Of a stretch of DNA of 64,000 nt, positions 18,726 through 27,835 are shown in pieces. The stretch lies in contig NZ_CP048810.1 of the NCBI RefSeq assembly GCF_013347965.1, forward strand, positions 1,550,001 through 1,614,000, written 5' to 3'. The stretch is from Pseudomonas bijieensis. GTDB lineage: Bacteria > Pseudomonadota > Gammaproteobacteria > Pseudomonadales > Pseudomonadaceae. Each line of letters opens with the position of its first letter. Position 1 is the first letter of the stretch. A program made the translations under genes and the position numbers. The notes beneath the pieces were generated by a model, which had not been told where the DNA came from, did not search any database, and saw only the letters and a program-made list of their open reading frames with translations.

Positions 18726-19799
18726 ATGAACAGCACTTCGAACAATCTCGCCCCTGAACTAGATCCGCGCTGGGCCGCCGTGCTCGCCCGGGATCCGCGC
18801 GCCGATGGGCAATTCGTCTATGGCGTGAAAACCACCGGCATCTACTGCCACCCCAGCAGCCTGTCGCGGCTGCCCAACCCGCGTAACGTCGAGTTCTTCG
18901 ACACCCCGGAACAAGCCCAGGCAGCCGGTTATCGCCCCAGCAAGCGCGCGGCCAGGGACCAGACCCAGGTCGCCGCCCAACAAGCGGCCCGGGTCGCGGC
19001 GGCCTGCCGGCAGATCGAGGCGGCCGAGGAGCTGCCGGGGCTGAATGAACTGGCAGCCAGCGCCGGCTTGAGCCCCTTCCATTTTCATCGGATCTTCAAG
19101 GCCATCACCGGCCTGACCCCCAAGGGTTACGCCGCCGCCCATCGCTCACGCAGGATGCGCGAGCGCCTGGCCGATGGTGGGACGATCACTGATGCGCTGT
19201 ACGACGCCGGTTTCAATTCCAACAGCCGCTTCTATGAAGCCGCCGACAAAGTCCTCGGCATGAAACCCACCGACTACCGCGCCAAGGGCCAGAACACCGA
19301 CATCCGTTTCGCCGTCGGCCAATGCTCCCTCGGGGCGATCCTGGTGGCGCAAAGCGAACGTGGCGTGTGCGCGATCCTGCTGGGAGACGACCCGGACACG
19401 CTGGTGCGGGACCTGCAAGACAAATTCCGTCGGGCCAATCTCATCGGTGCCGACCGCGAATTCGAGCAGTTGATCGCCCAAGTAGTGGGCTTTATCGAAG
19501 CCCCGGCGCTGGGCCTGGACCTGCCCCTGGACCTGCGCGGCACCGCGTTCCAGGAGCGGGTCTGGCAAGCCCTGCGGGACATTCCACCGGGCAGCACCGC
19601 CAGCTACGCCGAGATCGCCCAGCGCATCGGCATGCCCAAGGCCGTGCGCGCCGTGGCCCAGGCCTGCGGTGCCAACAGCCTGGCGGTGGCGATCCCTTGT
19701 CACCGGGTGGTGCGCAGCGACGGCAACCTGTCGGGCTATCGCTGGGGCGTGGAACGCAAGCGTCAGTTGCTGGCGCTGGAACGCTCGTCCGCGGACTGA
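18726..19799 (+). CDS. ada: Ada methylation regulator/O6-methylguanine methyltransferase, degenerate zinc site
   Basis: A 357-residue protein in the Ada layout: N-terminal phosphotriester-repair domain (about 8-80), AraC-type helix-turn-helix (about 85-185), and C-terminal O6-methylguanine methyltransferase (about 195-352) with the active site AIPCHRVV and SGYRWGVERK intact. In E. coli Ada four cysteines bind zinc (C38, C42, C69, C72). Here only the equivalent of C38 remains (GIYCHPSSLSRLP, Cys41); the others read Ser45, Ser72 and Ala75 (GYRPSKRAARD). Methyl transfer from phosphotriesters to Cys41 is therefore doubtful. It may instead act as a methyltransferase with altered regulation. ATG 18711 is an alternative start. 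The 3' end overlaps the convergent GyrI-like gene by 37 bases. Confidence 0.9.
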   Translation: MNSTSNNLAPELDPRWAAVLARDPRADGQFVYGVKTTGIYCHPSSLSRLPNPRNVEFFDTPEQAQAAGYRPSKRAARDQTQVAAQQAARVAAACRQIEAAEELPGLNELAASAGLSPFHFHRIFKAITGLTPKGYAAAHRSRRMRERLADGGTITDALYDAGFNSNSRFYEAADKVLGMKPTDYRAKGQNTDIRFAVGQCSLGAILVAQSERGVCAILLGDDPDTLVRDLQDKFRRANLIGADREFEQLIAQVVGFIEAPALGLDLPLDLRGTAFQERVWQALRDIPPGSTASYAEIAQRIGMPKAVRAVAQACGANSLAVAIPCHRVVRSDGNLSGYRWGVERKRQLLALERSSAD

Positions 19800-20251
19800 A
19801 CGCCAATGTAGATCGCCACGGATTCGTCGCCGCTGTAGACCTCGAAATCGGTGGTGAAGCGACGCAGTGTCTGCGGGTTATCGGCGAAGTACGCCCAGAT
19901 CAGGCCCCAGGTCTGGATTACGCAATCGGGCATCGGCCCTTTGGCCGCAAACATCAGGTAGTCCCCGCCTTCGATGTCCACGGCGGGGTAGCCTGCGCTG
20001 GTCGCATCCACCTGCACCCCGGCCGTCACGTCGAAATAGCCGGTGGCGTCGGACTCGTAATTGGAATACACCCCGTAGACGAACGACTCCGACTGCCTGG
20101 CCGGAATCGTGTCGAACAGCTCTTCGGTGAAGAACTGCTGCCACATCGGACCGATCCTGGCCGTGTCGGGTTGCTGCTCGTCGGTGTTGCGGGTACGCAC
20201 CTGCAGGCCGGCCACGGTGAAGGGTTCGACGGTCTTGAGTTTCACTTCCAT
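19763..20251 (-). CDS. GyrI-like/AraC effector-binding domain protein
   Basis: A 162-residue stand-alone small-molecule-binding (GyrI/Rob-like) domain: opening VKLKTVEPFTVAGLQVRTRN, then VYGVYSNYESDATGYFDVTA and the conserved Trp region CVIQTWGLIWAYF. Such proteins bind amphipathic ligands, or cleave cyclopropanoids in some branches; no specific role can be assigned. It ends inside the 3' end of ada on the opposite strand. TCAAGGAGCCTGACTC precedes the ATG, giving a strong ribosome site. Confidence 0.88.
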   Translation of the reverse strand: MEVKLKTVEPFTVAGLQVRTRNTDEQQPDTARIGPMWQQFFTEELFDTIPARQSESFVYGVYSNYESDATGYFDVTAGVQVDATSAGYPAVDIEGGDYLMFAAKGPMPDCVIQTWGLIWAYFADNPQTLRRFTTDFEVYSGDESVAIYIGVQSADERSSASN

Positions 20252-20399
20252 GAGTCAGGCTCCTTGATGAATGAAGCCGCATGGTAACCCTCCCGTTGTG
20301 GGGATCAAGTTACGGTGCGCCATTGAAAAACTCGACTGGCCCTGGCCGGGGTACACCTGCTAAAAACGCTGTTTCCTTTCTGCCGTCGGAGACCCGCAC

Positions 20400-21473
20400 A
20401 TGAGCCAGTGGCCAGATACGCGCATTCTTGACCTGCTCGGAATCGAGCTGCCGATTATCCAGGGGCCGCTGGCCGGGGTGACCGGGCCGGACATGGTGGT
20501 GGCGACCTGCAATGCCGGCGGGCTGGGTTCGATGCCGGCGGCGATGCTGGATGTCGAGCAACTGCGCCAGGCACTGACGACCATCGGTGAACAGACCGAC
20601 AAGCCATTCAATGTGAATTTTTTCTGTCACCAGCCGCCGGCGTTCGATGAACAGCGGGCCGAGGCCTGGAAGCAGCGGCTCAAGCCGTACTACCAGGAGC
20701 TGGGCGCGGACTTCGACACGCCGACGCCGGTGTCCAACCGCACGCCGTTCGATGATGCGGCCTGTCGCGTGCTGGAGGAGATGCGTCCGAAAGTGGTCAG
20801 TTTCCACTTCGGCCTACCGGAAAAATCCTTGCTGGATCGGGTGAAGGCCACTGGCGCGAAAATCCTTTCGTCGGCCACCACCGTCGAGGAAGCCATCTGG
20901 CTGGAACAGCACGGTTGCGACGCGATCATCGCCATGGGCTATGAAGCAGGCGGGCATCGCGGGATGTTTCTCAGTGACGACCTCAATACCCAGGTCGGGC
21001 TGTTCGCCTTGTTGCCCCAGGTGGTGGACGCGGTGAAGGTGCCGGTGATCGCTACCGGCGGCATTGGCGATGCGCGGGGGATCGTCGCGGCGTTTGCCCT
21101 TGGCGCCTCGGCGGTGCAACTGGGCAGCGCCTATCTGTTCACGCCCGAGGCCAAGATCAGCGCGTCCCATCACCGGGCGCTGCGCACAGCCAAGGAAAGC
21201 CAGACCGCCGTCACCAACCTGTTCACCGGCCGCCCGGCCCGGGGCATCGTCAACCGGGTGATGCGCGAAGTGGGCCCGATGAGCCCGCTGGCCCCGGCCT
21301 TTCCCCTGGCCGGTGGGGCCTTGATGCCGTTGCGCGCCAAGGATGAAGCGGACTTCAGCAACCTCTGGGCCGGCCAGGCGTTTCCCCTGGGTCGCGAGTT
21401 GTCGAGCGCCGAGCTGACCCGGCGGCTGGCCGAGGAGACATTGGCCCGATTGAACAGCCGTGGCAGTTCCTGA
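20400..21473 (+). CDS. Nitronate monooxygenase (2-nitropropane dioxygenase family)
   Basis: A 357-residue FMN-dependent TIM-barrel enzyme that oxidises nitronates such as propionate-3-nitronate. Recognisable features are PIIQGPLAGVTGPD at the N-terminus, the catalytic-His region AMGYEAGGHRGMF, and the FMN phosphate site VPVIATGGIGDARGIVAAFALGA followed by QLGSAYLFTPEA. Length agrees with class I enzymes. It is monocistronic, with the REP pair at 21498 directly after it. The physiological substrate is uncertain. Confidence 0.92.
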   Translation: MSQWPDTRILDLLGIELPIIQGPLAGVTGPDMVVATCNAGGLGSMPAAMLDVEQLRQALTTIGEQTDKPFNVNFFCHQPPAFDEQRAEAWKQRLKPYYQELGADFDTPTPVSNRTPFDDAACRVLEEMRPKVVSFHFGLPEKSLLDRVKATGAKILSSATTVEEAIWLEQHGCDAIIAMGYEAGGHRGMFLSDDLNTQVGLFALLPQVVDAVKVPVIATGGIGDARGIVAAFALGASAVQLGSAYLFTPEAKISASHHRALRTAKESQTAVTNLFTGRPARGIVNRVMREVGPMSPLAPAFPLAGGALMPLRAKDEADFSNLWAGQAFPLGRELSSAELTRRLAEETLARLNSRGSS

Positions 21474-21497
21474 CTCATCATCGCCTGTCAGGCCGCC

Positions 21498-21590
21498 ATC
21501 GCGAGCAGGCTCGCTCCCACAGGGGTTCTGGTGTGGCTGCAAAAGGTATGTTCGCCATAGATTCAATGTGGGAGCGAGCCTGCTCGCGAT
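21498..21590. repeat. REP-like inverted pair
   Basis: REP doublet in the opposite arm order (inverse core first), between the nitronate monooxygenase gene and the mod operon. Confidence 0.9.
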
Positions 21591-21648
21591 GGCGGCAGTC
21601 CTCTCACACCAATGTCCCCGACAAATTGCCGCGTTCCGTTTGCCAGTC

Positions 21649-21678
21649 ATTCGCTATATATTCTGGTATATAGCGAAT
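21649..21678. promoter_or_regulatory. ModE-type operator of modABC
   Basis: A perfect inverted repeat ATTCGCTATATA-N6-TATATAGCGAAT, ending 22 bases before modA. E. coli ModE binds a palindrome with CGnTATAT and ATATAnCG arms and similar spacing, so molybdate-bound ModE probably represses modABC here. No modE gene is in the window. Confidence 0.85.
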
Positions 21679-21682
21679 ATGA

Positions 21683-22453
<771 letters not shown>

Positions 22454-23134
22454 ATGCCACTGACCAGTGCCGACTTCGCAGCGATCTGGCTGACCCTGAA
22501 ACTGGCGTCGTTGACCACGGTGATCCTGCTGCTCATCGGCACGCCCATCGCCTTATGGCTGTCGCGCACCCGCTCCTGGCTGCGCGGGCCAGTGGGTGCG
22601 GTGGTGGCGTTGCCGTTGGTATTGCCGCCCACGGTGATCGGCTTTTACCTGTTGCTGGCGTTGGGGCCTAACGGCTGGATCGGCCAGCTCACCCAGACCC
22701 TCGGGTTGGGCACCCTCACCTTCAGCTTCACCGGGTTGGTGATCGGCTCGGTGATCTATTCCATGCCGTTTGTGGTGCAGCCATTGCAGAACGCCTTTTC
22801 CGCCATCGGTAACCGCCCCCTTGAAGTCGCCGCCACCCTGCGGGCCAGTCCCTGGGATACTTTCTTCAGCGTCATCCTGCCCCTGGCTCGCCCCGGTTTT
22901 ATCACCGCGGCGATTCTCGGTTTCGCCCATACCGTCGGCGAATTCGGCGTGGTACTGATGATCGGCGGCAACATCCCGGAGAAAACCCGGGTGGTGTCAG
23001 TACAGATCTACGACCATGTCGAAGCCCTGGAATATGCCCAGGCCCACTGGCTGGCGGCGGCGATGCTGGTGTTTTCATTCGTTGTGCTGCTGGCGCTGTA
23101 CTCCAGCCGCAGAACCCGTGCCGGTTGGAGCTGA
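22454..23134 (+). CDS. modB: Molybdate ABC transporter permease
   Basis: A 226-residue inner-membrane protein with about five or six helices, forming the homodimeric channel of the ModABC importer. The EAA loop that contacts ModC is visible as [25 protein letters not shown], and [14 protein letters not shown] is a ModB hallmark. It begins immediately after the modA stop and ends three bases before modC. Confidence 0.96.
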   Translation: MPLTSADFAAIWLTLKLASLTTVILLLIGTPIALWLSRTRSWLRGPVGAVVALPLVLPPTVIGFYLLLALGPNGWIGQLTQTLGLGTLTFSFTGLVIGSVIYSMPFVVQPLQNAFSAIGNRPLEVAATLRASPWDTFFSVILPLARPGFITAAILGFAHTVGEFGVVLMIGGNIPEKTRVVSVQIYDHVEALEYAQAHWLAAAMLVFSFVVLLALYSSRRTRAGWS

Positions 23135-23137
23135 TCG

Positions 23138-24217
23138 ATGATTCACGCGCGTTTGCAGCTCGACCATGGGGCTTTTTCAATGGACCTGGATGTGCAACTG
23201 CCAGGCCGTGGCGTGACCGCACTGTATGGGCCTTCCGGTTCCGGCAAAACCACCTGCCTGCGCTGCATCGCCGGACTGGAGCGGCCGCCCCGTGGTTTTA
23301 TCGAGGTCAATGGCGACGTGTGGCAGGACAGTGAACACGGTGTATTCGTGCCGCCCCATAAACGGCCAGTGGGGTATGTGTTCCAGGAGGCGAGCCTGTT
23401 CGCCCATTTGTCGGTGCGGGCCAACCTGGCGTTCGGCCTCAAGCGCATTGCGCCGGCTCAACGACGGGTGGATATGGACCAGGCGACCGACTTGCTGGGC
23501 ATCGGCCCCTTGCTCGATCGGCCGCCGCACAACCTGTCCGGCGGCGAACGCCAGCGGGTGGGCATCGCCCGCGCCTTGCTCACCAGCCCGCGGCTGTTGT
23601 TGATGGATGAGCCGCTGGCGGCCCTCGATACCCGGCGCAAAAACGAAATCCTGCCGTATCTGCAACGGCTCCACGATGAGCTGGATATCCCGGTGCTGTA
23701 CGTCAGCCATTCCCAGGACGAAGTGGCGCGCCTGGCCGACCACATCGTGCTGCTCGATGCTGGCCGCGCTCAGGCCAGCGGCCCCATCGGTGAGACCCTG
23801 GCCCGGCTCGACCTGCCATTGGCCCTGGGGGATGACGCTGGGGTGGTGATCGAGGGCAAGGTCAGCGGTTATGACCCGACTTATCAATTGCTGACCCTGA
23901 ACCTGCCCGGCAGCCAACTGAACGTACGTGTGGCCCACACGTCCCTGGCCCTCGGCCAACCGCTGCGCTTCAAGGTCCAGGCCCGGGACGTCAGCCTGAG
24001 CCTGGCAAACGACGCCCAGACCAGCATCCTCAATCGCCTGCCAGTGACCGTGGTCAGCGAACAGGCCGCCGACAACGCCGCCCATGTGCTGATCCGTCTG
24101 GAAGCCGCCGGCACGCCACTGTTGGCGCGTATCACCCGGTATTCGCGCGACCAGTTGAAGCTGCATCCGGGGCAGGTGTTGTGGGCGCAGATCAAGGCGG
24201 TGGCGGTGTTGGCGTAG
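23138..24217 (+). CDS. modC: Molybdate ABC transporter ATP-binding protein
   Basis: A 359-residue ATPase driving molybdate uptake. Walker [15 protein letters not shown]-loop [11 protein letters not shown], signature [15 protein letters not shown], Walker [13 protein letters not shown] and the switch His in [15 protein letters not shown] are all intact. The C-terminal third (about 290-355) is the Mop/TOBE domain that binds oxyanion and regulates activity. Third gene of modABC; a REP pair follows its stop. Confidence 0.96.
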   Translation: MIHARLQLDHGAFSMDLDVQLPGRGVTALYGPSGSGKTTCLRCIAGLERPPRGFIEVNGDVWQDSEHGVFVPPHKRPVGYVFQEASLFAHLSVRANLAFGLKRIAPAQRRVDMDQATDLLGIGPLLDRPPHNLSGGERQRVGIARALLTSPRLLLMDEPLAALDTRRKNEILPYLQRLHDELDIPVLYVSHSQDEVARLADHIVLLDAGRAQASGPIGETLARLDLPLALGDDAGVVIEGKVSGYDPTYQLLTLNLPGSQLNVRVAHTSLALGQPLRFKVQARDVSLSLANDAQTSILNRLPVTVVSEQAADNAAHVLIRLEAAGTPLLARITRYSRDQLKLHPGQVLWAQIKAVAVLA

Positions 24218-24240
24218 GACCCTGTAGCCAGATGATGTCA

Positions 24241-24332
24241 CTGTGGGAGCGAGCCTGCTCGCGATAGCGGTGGTTCAGTCAACATTGATGTGGGCTGGTC
24301 TGACGCCATCGCGAGCAGGCTCGCTCCCACAG
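24241..24332. repeat. REP-like inverted pair
   Basis: REP doublet (core GTGGGAGCGAGCCTGCTCGC and inverse) following modC. Confidence 0.9.
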
Positions 24333-24426
24333 GGGTTCCTGTCCCCTTCAGAAACTTGGCACGACCGCAACCGCCCGTGGTCAATGAATTCACAGGCCAC
24401 CGGATTCGCTGCCAAGGACTTTTTTC

Positions 24427-25482
24427 ATGCCCGACACCCTGCCCCCGGACGCACTGCCGGCCGACCTGCATTACGTCGACGACACCGCCCCGGGCATCAC
24501 CCGGCGCAAATTGCGCGGCAAGTTCTGCTACTTCAACCCGCAGGGCCAGCGGATTACCGACGCCGCCGAAATCCAACGCATCAACGCCTTGGCCGTACCG
24601 CCTGCCTACACCGATGTGTGGATCTGCACCGACCCACGCGGCCATCTCCAGGCCACCGGTCGCGATGCCCGGGGCCGCAAGCAATACCGTTACCACGCGC
24701 GCTGGCGTGAAGTGCGCGATGCGGACAAATACTCGCGCATGCTCGAATTCGGCCGCACCCTGCCGCGCTTGCGCAAACGCCTGGAAGAGATCCTGGCCCA
24801 GCCCGGTTTCAGCCGCGACAAGGTCATGGCCACGGTCATCACCTTGCTGGACGTAACCCTGATCCGCGTCGGCAACACCCAGTACGCCCGAGACAATCGC
24901 TCCTACGGCCTGACGACCCTGCGCAGCAAACATGTCGAGGTCAACGGCAGCGCCATCGCCTTCCAGTTCCGTGGCAAGAGCGGCGTCGAACACCAGATCA
25001 CCGTGAAAGACCGGCGCCTGGCACGGATCATCAAGCGCTGCCAGGAGATCCCCGGGCAGAACCTGTTCCAGTATCTGGACGAACACGGCGAGCGCCACGC
25101 CATCACTTCTTCGGACATCAACGCCTACCTCAAGACCCTCACCGGTGCGGACTTCACCGCCAAGGACTACCGCACCTGGGCCGGCAGTGCGGCGGCCCTG
25201 GCCGGGCTGCGGACGCTGCGTTGGGAAACCGAGACCGAGGCCAAGAAACACGTGGCCGAGATGGTCAGGCACGTCGCCCGGCAACTGGGCAACACGCCGA
25301 CCGTCTGTCGCAAGTGCTACATTCATCCTGCAGTGGTCGAGGGTTTCCTGCTCGGCGCCCTGGGGGAACTGCCCAAACCCCGGGCACGTAAAGGCCTCAG
25401 TGAGGAAGAAGCCGGGTTGACGCTGTTCCTGCAGCGCATGAGAGACGCCGCCCAGGCGTGCGAACAACAGCAACCGGCTTGA
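24427..25482 (+). CDS. DNA topoisomerase IB (poxvirus type)
   Basis: A 351-residue type IB topoisomerase that relaxes positive and negative supercoils through a 3'-phosphotyrosyl intermediate. The N-terminal DNA-binding part has GKFCYFNPQGQRITD; the catalytic domain has VTLIRVGNTQYARDNRSYGL, the catalytic Lys-Arg region FRGKSGVEHQITVKDRRLARI, and the nucleophile Tyr298 in CRKCYIHPAV. Full length. GGACTTTTTTC precedes the ATG as a poor ribosome site. Single gene; the ClpP-like gene starts 116 bases after it and may share a transcript. Confidence 0.94.
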   Translation: MPDTLPPDALPADLHYVDDTAPGITRRKLRGKFCYFNPQGQRITDAAEIQRINALAVPPAYTDVWICTDPRGHLQATGRDARGRKQYRYHARWREVRDADKYSRMLEFGRTLPRLRKRLEEILAQPGFSRDKVMATVITLLDVTLIRVGNTQYARDNRSYGLTTLRSKHVEVNGSAIAFQFRGKSGVEHQITVKDRRLARIIKRCQEIPGQNLFQYLDEHGERHAITSSDINAYLKTLTGADFTAKDYRTWAGSAAALAGLRTLRWETETEAKKHVAEMVRHVARQLGNTPTVCRKCYIHPAVVEGFLLGALGELPKPRARKGLSEEEAGLTLFLQRMRDAAQACEQQQPA

Positions 25483-25598
25483 TGCGTCCATGGGCTGCTA
25501 GCCCTGGATGAGGAACATCCGCAGACCGCTGGACTCCCAACTGTACAGCGCCACCGTTGCGCAGGCACGTCAACGGATGAAGTCGACAGGAGTTTCAG

Positions 25599-26162
25599 AT
25601 GTCCGAACACATTGTCCATTTCCATTGCCAGATCGATCAGGGCACCACGGAACGCTTCCGGGACAATTGCCTGGAAGCCATCGAAAAAGGCGCCGATTCG
25701 CTGATGCTCAATCTCTCCACGGTCGGTGGCAGTACCAACTTCGGTTTCACCCTCTACACCTTCATCAAGTCCCTTCCGGTGCCAGTACGTGCGGTGAACG
25801 CCGGCAACATAGAGTCGATGGGCATCGTCATGTACCTGGCCGCCAGCGACCGCACCACCACCCCGCACTCGCGTTTTCTGATCCACCCCATGAACTGGTA
25901 CTTCGGCCAGAAATCGGTGGACCATTCACGCTTGCGCGAATACCTGTCCAGCCTGGACAACGACGTGGCGCGCTATGTGGAAATCTACGTCAAGGAGACC
26001 GCCGGCGCCGCGACACAGCTGGATATCTTCAAATGCCTGTGCGCCGAGGAACGGGTCATTCCGGCGGAAAACTCCCTGGCATTCGGCATTGCCCATCGAG
26101 TCGAGCAAGTGGTTTTTCCGACAGATGCCAAGCATTGGAAAGTCAGCGGCGGCGAGGATTAG
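25599..26162 (+). CDS. ClpP-like serine protease, orphan
   Basis: A 187-residue protein of the ClpP/crotonase fold. The oxyanion Gly-Gly is in LNLSTVGGSTNFGF, the nucleophile is Ser73 in NAGNIESMGIVMYLAA, and the catalytic His is His96 in SRFLIHPMNWYFG, all at ClpP-like spacing; the Asp is less clear. It is not the housekeeping ClpP, which sits with clpX and tig and is better conserved. ACAGGAGTTTCAG before the ATG is a good ribosome site. No ATPase partner is adjacent, so a protease role or its unfoldase partner is uncertain. Confidence 0.8.
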   Translation: MSEHIVHFHCQIDQGTTERFRDNCLEAIEKGADSLMLNLSTVGGSTNFGFTLYTFIKSLPVPVRAVNAGNIESMGIVMYLAASDRTTTPHSRFLIHPMNWYFGQKSVDHSRLREYLSSLDNDVARYVEIYVKETAGAATQLDIFKCLCAEERVIPAENSLAFGIAHRVEQVVFPTDAKHWKVSGGED

Positions 26163-26288
26163 AACTACACATCCACGGGCTGACCATTCGTCGCCAGCCA
26201 GAGAGTTTTTTTAAACTTCCCCCGGCCATTTTCTTTCCCAAATAATGCGAGGCACGTTGCTCGCTCAACCAAAATGAGGATTCTCGAG

Positions 26289-26468
26289 ATGGCCAGTAGC
26301 GGAAACAAAAACCCAGGCAACTTCGCAAACGATCGTGAAAAGGCATCTGAAGCCGGCAAGAAAGGCGGACAAGCGTCGGGCGGCAACGTTGCCAACGACC
26401 GGCAGAAAGGCACCGGCGCCGGTAACAAAGGCAGTGAACGCGGCCAAGGCGGCGGCAGAAAATCGTAA
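26289..26468 (+). CDS. KGG-repeat general stress protein
   Basis: A 59-residue hydrophilic, glycine-rich protein with two KGG-type repeats: NPGNFANDREKASEAGKKGG and GGNVANDRQKGTGAGNKGS. These are typical of the KGG/GsiB-YciG family, tied to desiccation and stationary-phase stress in other bacteria; the protein is expected to be disordered. GAGGA lies about ten bases before ATG 26289; an in-frame ATG at 26274 lacks a ribosome site. The preceding region is AT-rich and could hold a stress promoter. Confidence 0.85.
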   Translation: MASSGNKNPGNFANDREKASEAGKKGGQASGGNVANDRQKGTGAGNKGSERGQGGGRKS

Positions 26469-26609
26469 CTCTCCCAACCGCTGGGGCGCAGGCATCCTGC
26501 GCCCTGGCGCTATCTGCTCATATCCTCATCACAAATACGAAATTCCATATATTCGATTGTCCGCATATACTCCGGCGCAGCCCTACCTTGCGCTTATCGG
26601 AGCCGATCG

Positions 26610-27080
26610 ATGAAAGTCCTCTTCATGTGCACAGCCAACAGCTGTCGCAGCATTCTCAGCGAAGCGATGTTCAACCACCTGGCTCCCGTCGAGTTCGAAG
26701 CCGTCAGCGCCGGCAGCTTCCCCAAGGGCCAGGTGCTGCCGCGCAGCCTGAGTACCTTGCAGGAGGCCGGCATCAGCATCAAAGGCTTGCGCAGCAAGGG
26801 CAACGACGCCTTCGAAAGCAACCCGCCGGACATCGTCATCACGGTGTGCGACAACGCCGCGAATGAAGCTTGCCCGGTGTACTTTGGCCCGGCGATCAAG
26901 ACCCATTGGGGCCTGGCGGATCCGTCGGAAATCCAAGGCAGCGACGATCAGATCGGCCAGGCTTTCCACAGCACGCTGGACCGTATCGAAACCCGCTGCA
27001 GGGCCTTTTTCGCCCTGCCCTTCGACCAGCTCGACGCCCAGGCCTTGAAAGCCGAGCTCGACCGCATCGGCACCCTCTGA
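26610..27080 (+). CDS. arsC: Arsenate reductase, low-molecular-weight phosphatase type
   Basis: A 156-residue protein of the LMW tyrosine phosphatase fold. The P-loop MCTANSCRS (Cys7-x5-Arg13) and two further cysteines in TVCDNAANEACPVYFG match the relay of arsenate reductases of this class, which reduce As(V) to As(III). The Asp in LADPSEIQG fits the general acid. No arsR, arsB or arsH is next to it, so a solo phosphatase role cannot be excluded. The 140-base upstream gap is AT-rich with ATAT-containing repeats. Confidence 0.85.
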   Translation: MKVLFMCTANSCRSILSEAMFNHLAPVEFEAVSAGSFPKGQVLPRSLSTLQEAGISIKGLRSKGNDAFESNPPDIVITVCDNAANEACPVYFGPAIKTHWGLADPSEIQGSDDQIGQAFHSTLDRIETRCRAFFALPFDQLDAQALKAELDRIGTL

Positions 27081-27084
27081 GCGA

Positions 27085-27618
27085 TCAACCTGCGCGATAA
27101 GCCTGCTTCAGCGTCTCGATCCAGCTCGGGTCCAGGCGCGACTGTTCAGGATCCAGGCCCAGCGCCTGCATCTTCGCCAAGTGCGCGTCGGCCTCCCGGG
27201 CCAGCGAGCCCTGGGCGCTGGAGTTGGCATCCAACTGATGCATCTGGGCCAACCCCAGGTGGTAGAAACGCAGCAATTTCATGGCGGTGGGGTCTTGGGC
27301 CTGCACGCCGGCGGTCACCTGATGCATCACGTTGGTGATTTTCATCAGGCTGCGCTTGAGCTGCCAACCGTACACCGCCGCGGCCATCCACGGCTGCGAC
27401 CAGAAATACAGGCGCATCAGCGCCGCCATCGCCAGCACCGCGACAATCACCCCGCCGAGATTGAAACGAAAGTTATCGCCCCCCGGCGTACCGAACAGCA
27501 TCACCGCCAGGCTGGACAGCAGCATCGCCAGGGCCAGGAACACCACCGCGATGATCAGGGTGCTGCGGCGGGTCTGCTTGCGGTAGGTGTCGCCATCCCA
27601 CGGTTTGATCTCGAACAT
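27085..27618 (-). CDS. DUF3087-family membrane protein
   Basis: A 177-residue protein with two adjacent transmembrane helices (about 20-40 STLIIAVVFLALAMLLSSLAV; about 52-72) followed by a soluble helical tail (about 80-177). The opening MFEIKPWDGDTYRKQTRRST is that of Pseudomonas DUF3087 proteins, of unknown function. The start at ATG 27618 fits this family; the open frame runs upstream 69 codons without support. It is convergent with arsC (four bases between stops) and divergent from ppnN. Confidence 0.82.
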   Translation of the reverse strand: MFEIKPWDGDTYRKQTRRSTLIIAVVFLALAMLLSSLAVMLFGTPGGDNFRFNLGGVIVAVLAMAALMRLYFWSQPWMAAAVYGWQLKRSLMKITNVMHQVTAGVQAQDPTAMKLLRFYHLGLAQMHQLDANSSAQGSLAREADAHLAKMQALGLDPEQSRLDPSWIETLKQAYRAG

Positions 27619-27835
27619 CGCGGTGCAATTTCCTTGTACGGCATCAAAAGAGTCACGCATTATCGCCTGCCCGGTCGATTTAGCTATGCTGGGGCTCATT
27701 TTGTAGCGCAACCGACTCGCCGGGTCCGGATCAAAGTCCATGGCGATAGCGCAAGGATCGTGCGATCTTTCTGCGTGGACGTTTTTTTCAAGATGCCGTC
27801 GTTGTGTGCATGGCATCGTTTTCAAGGAAAGCTGA

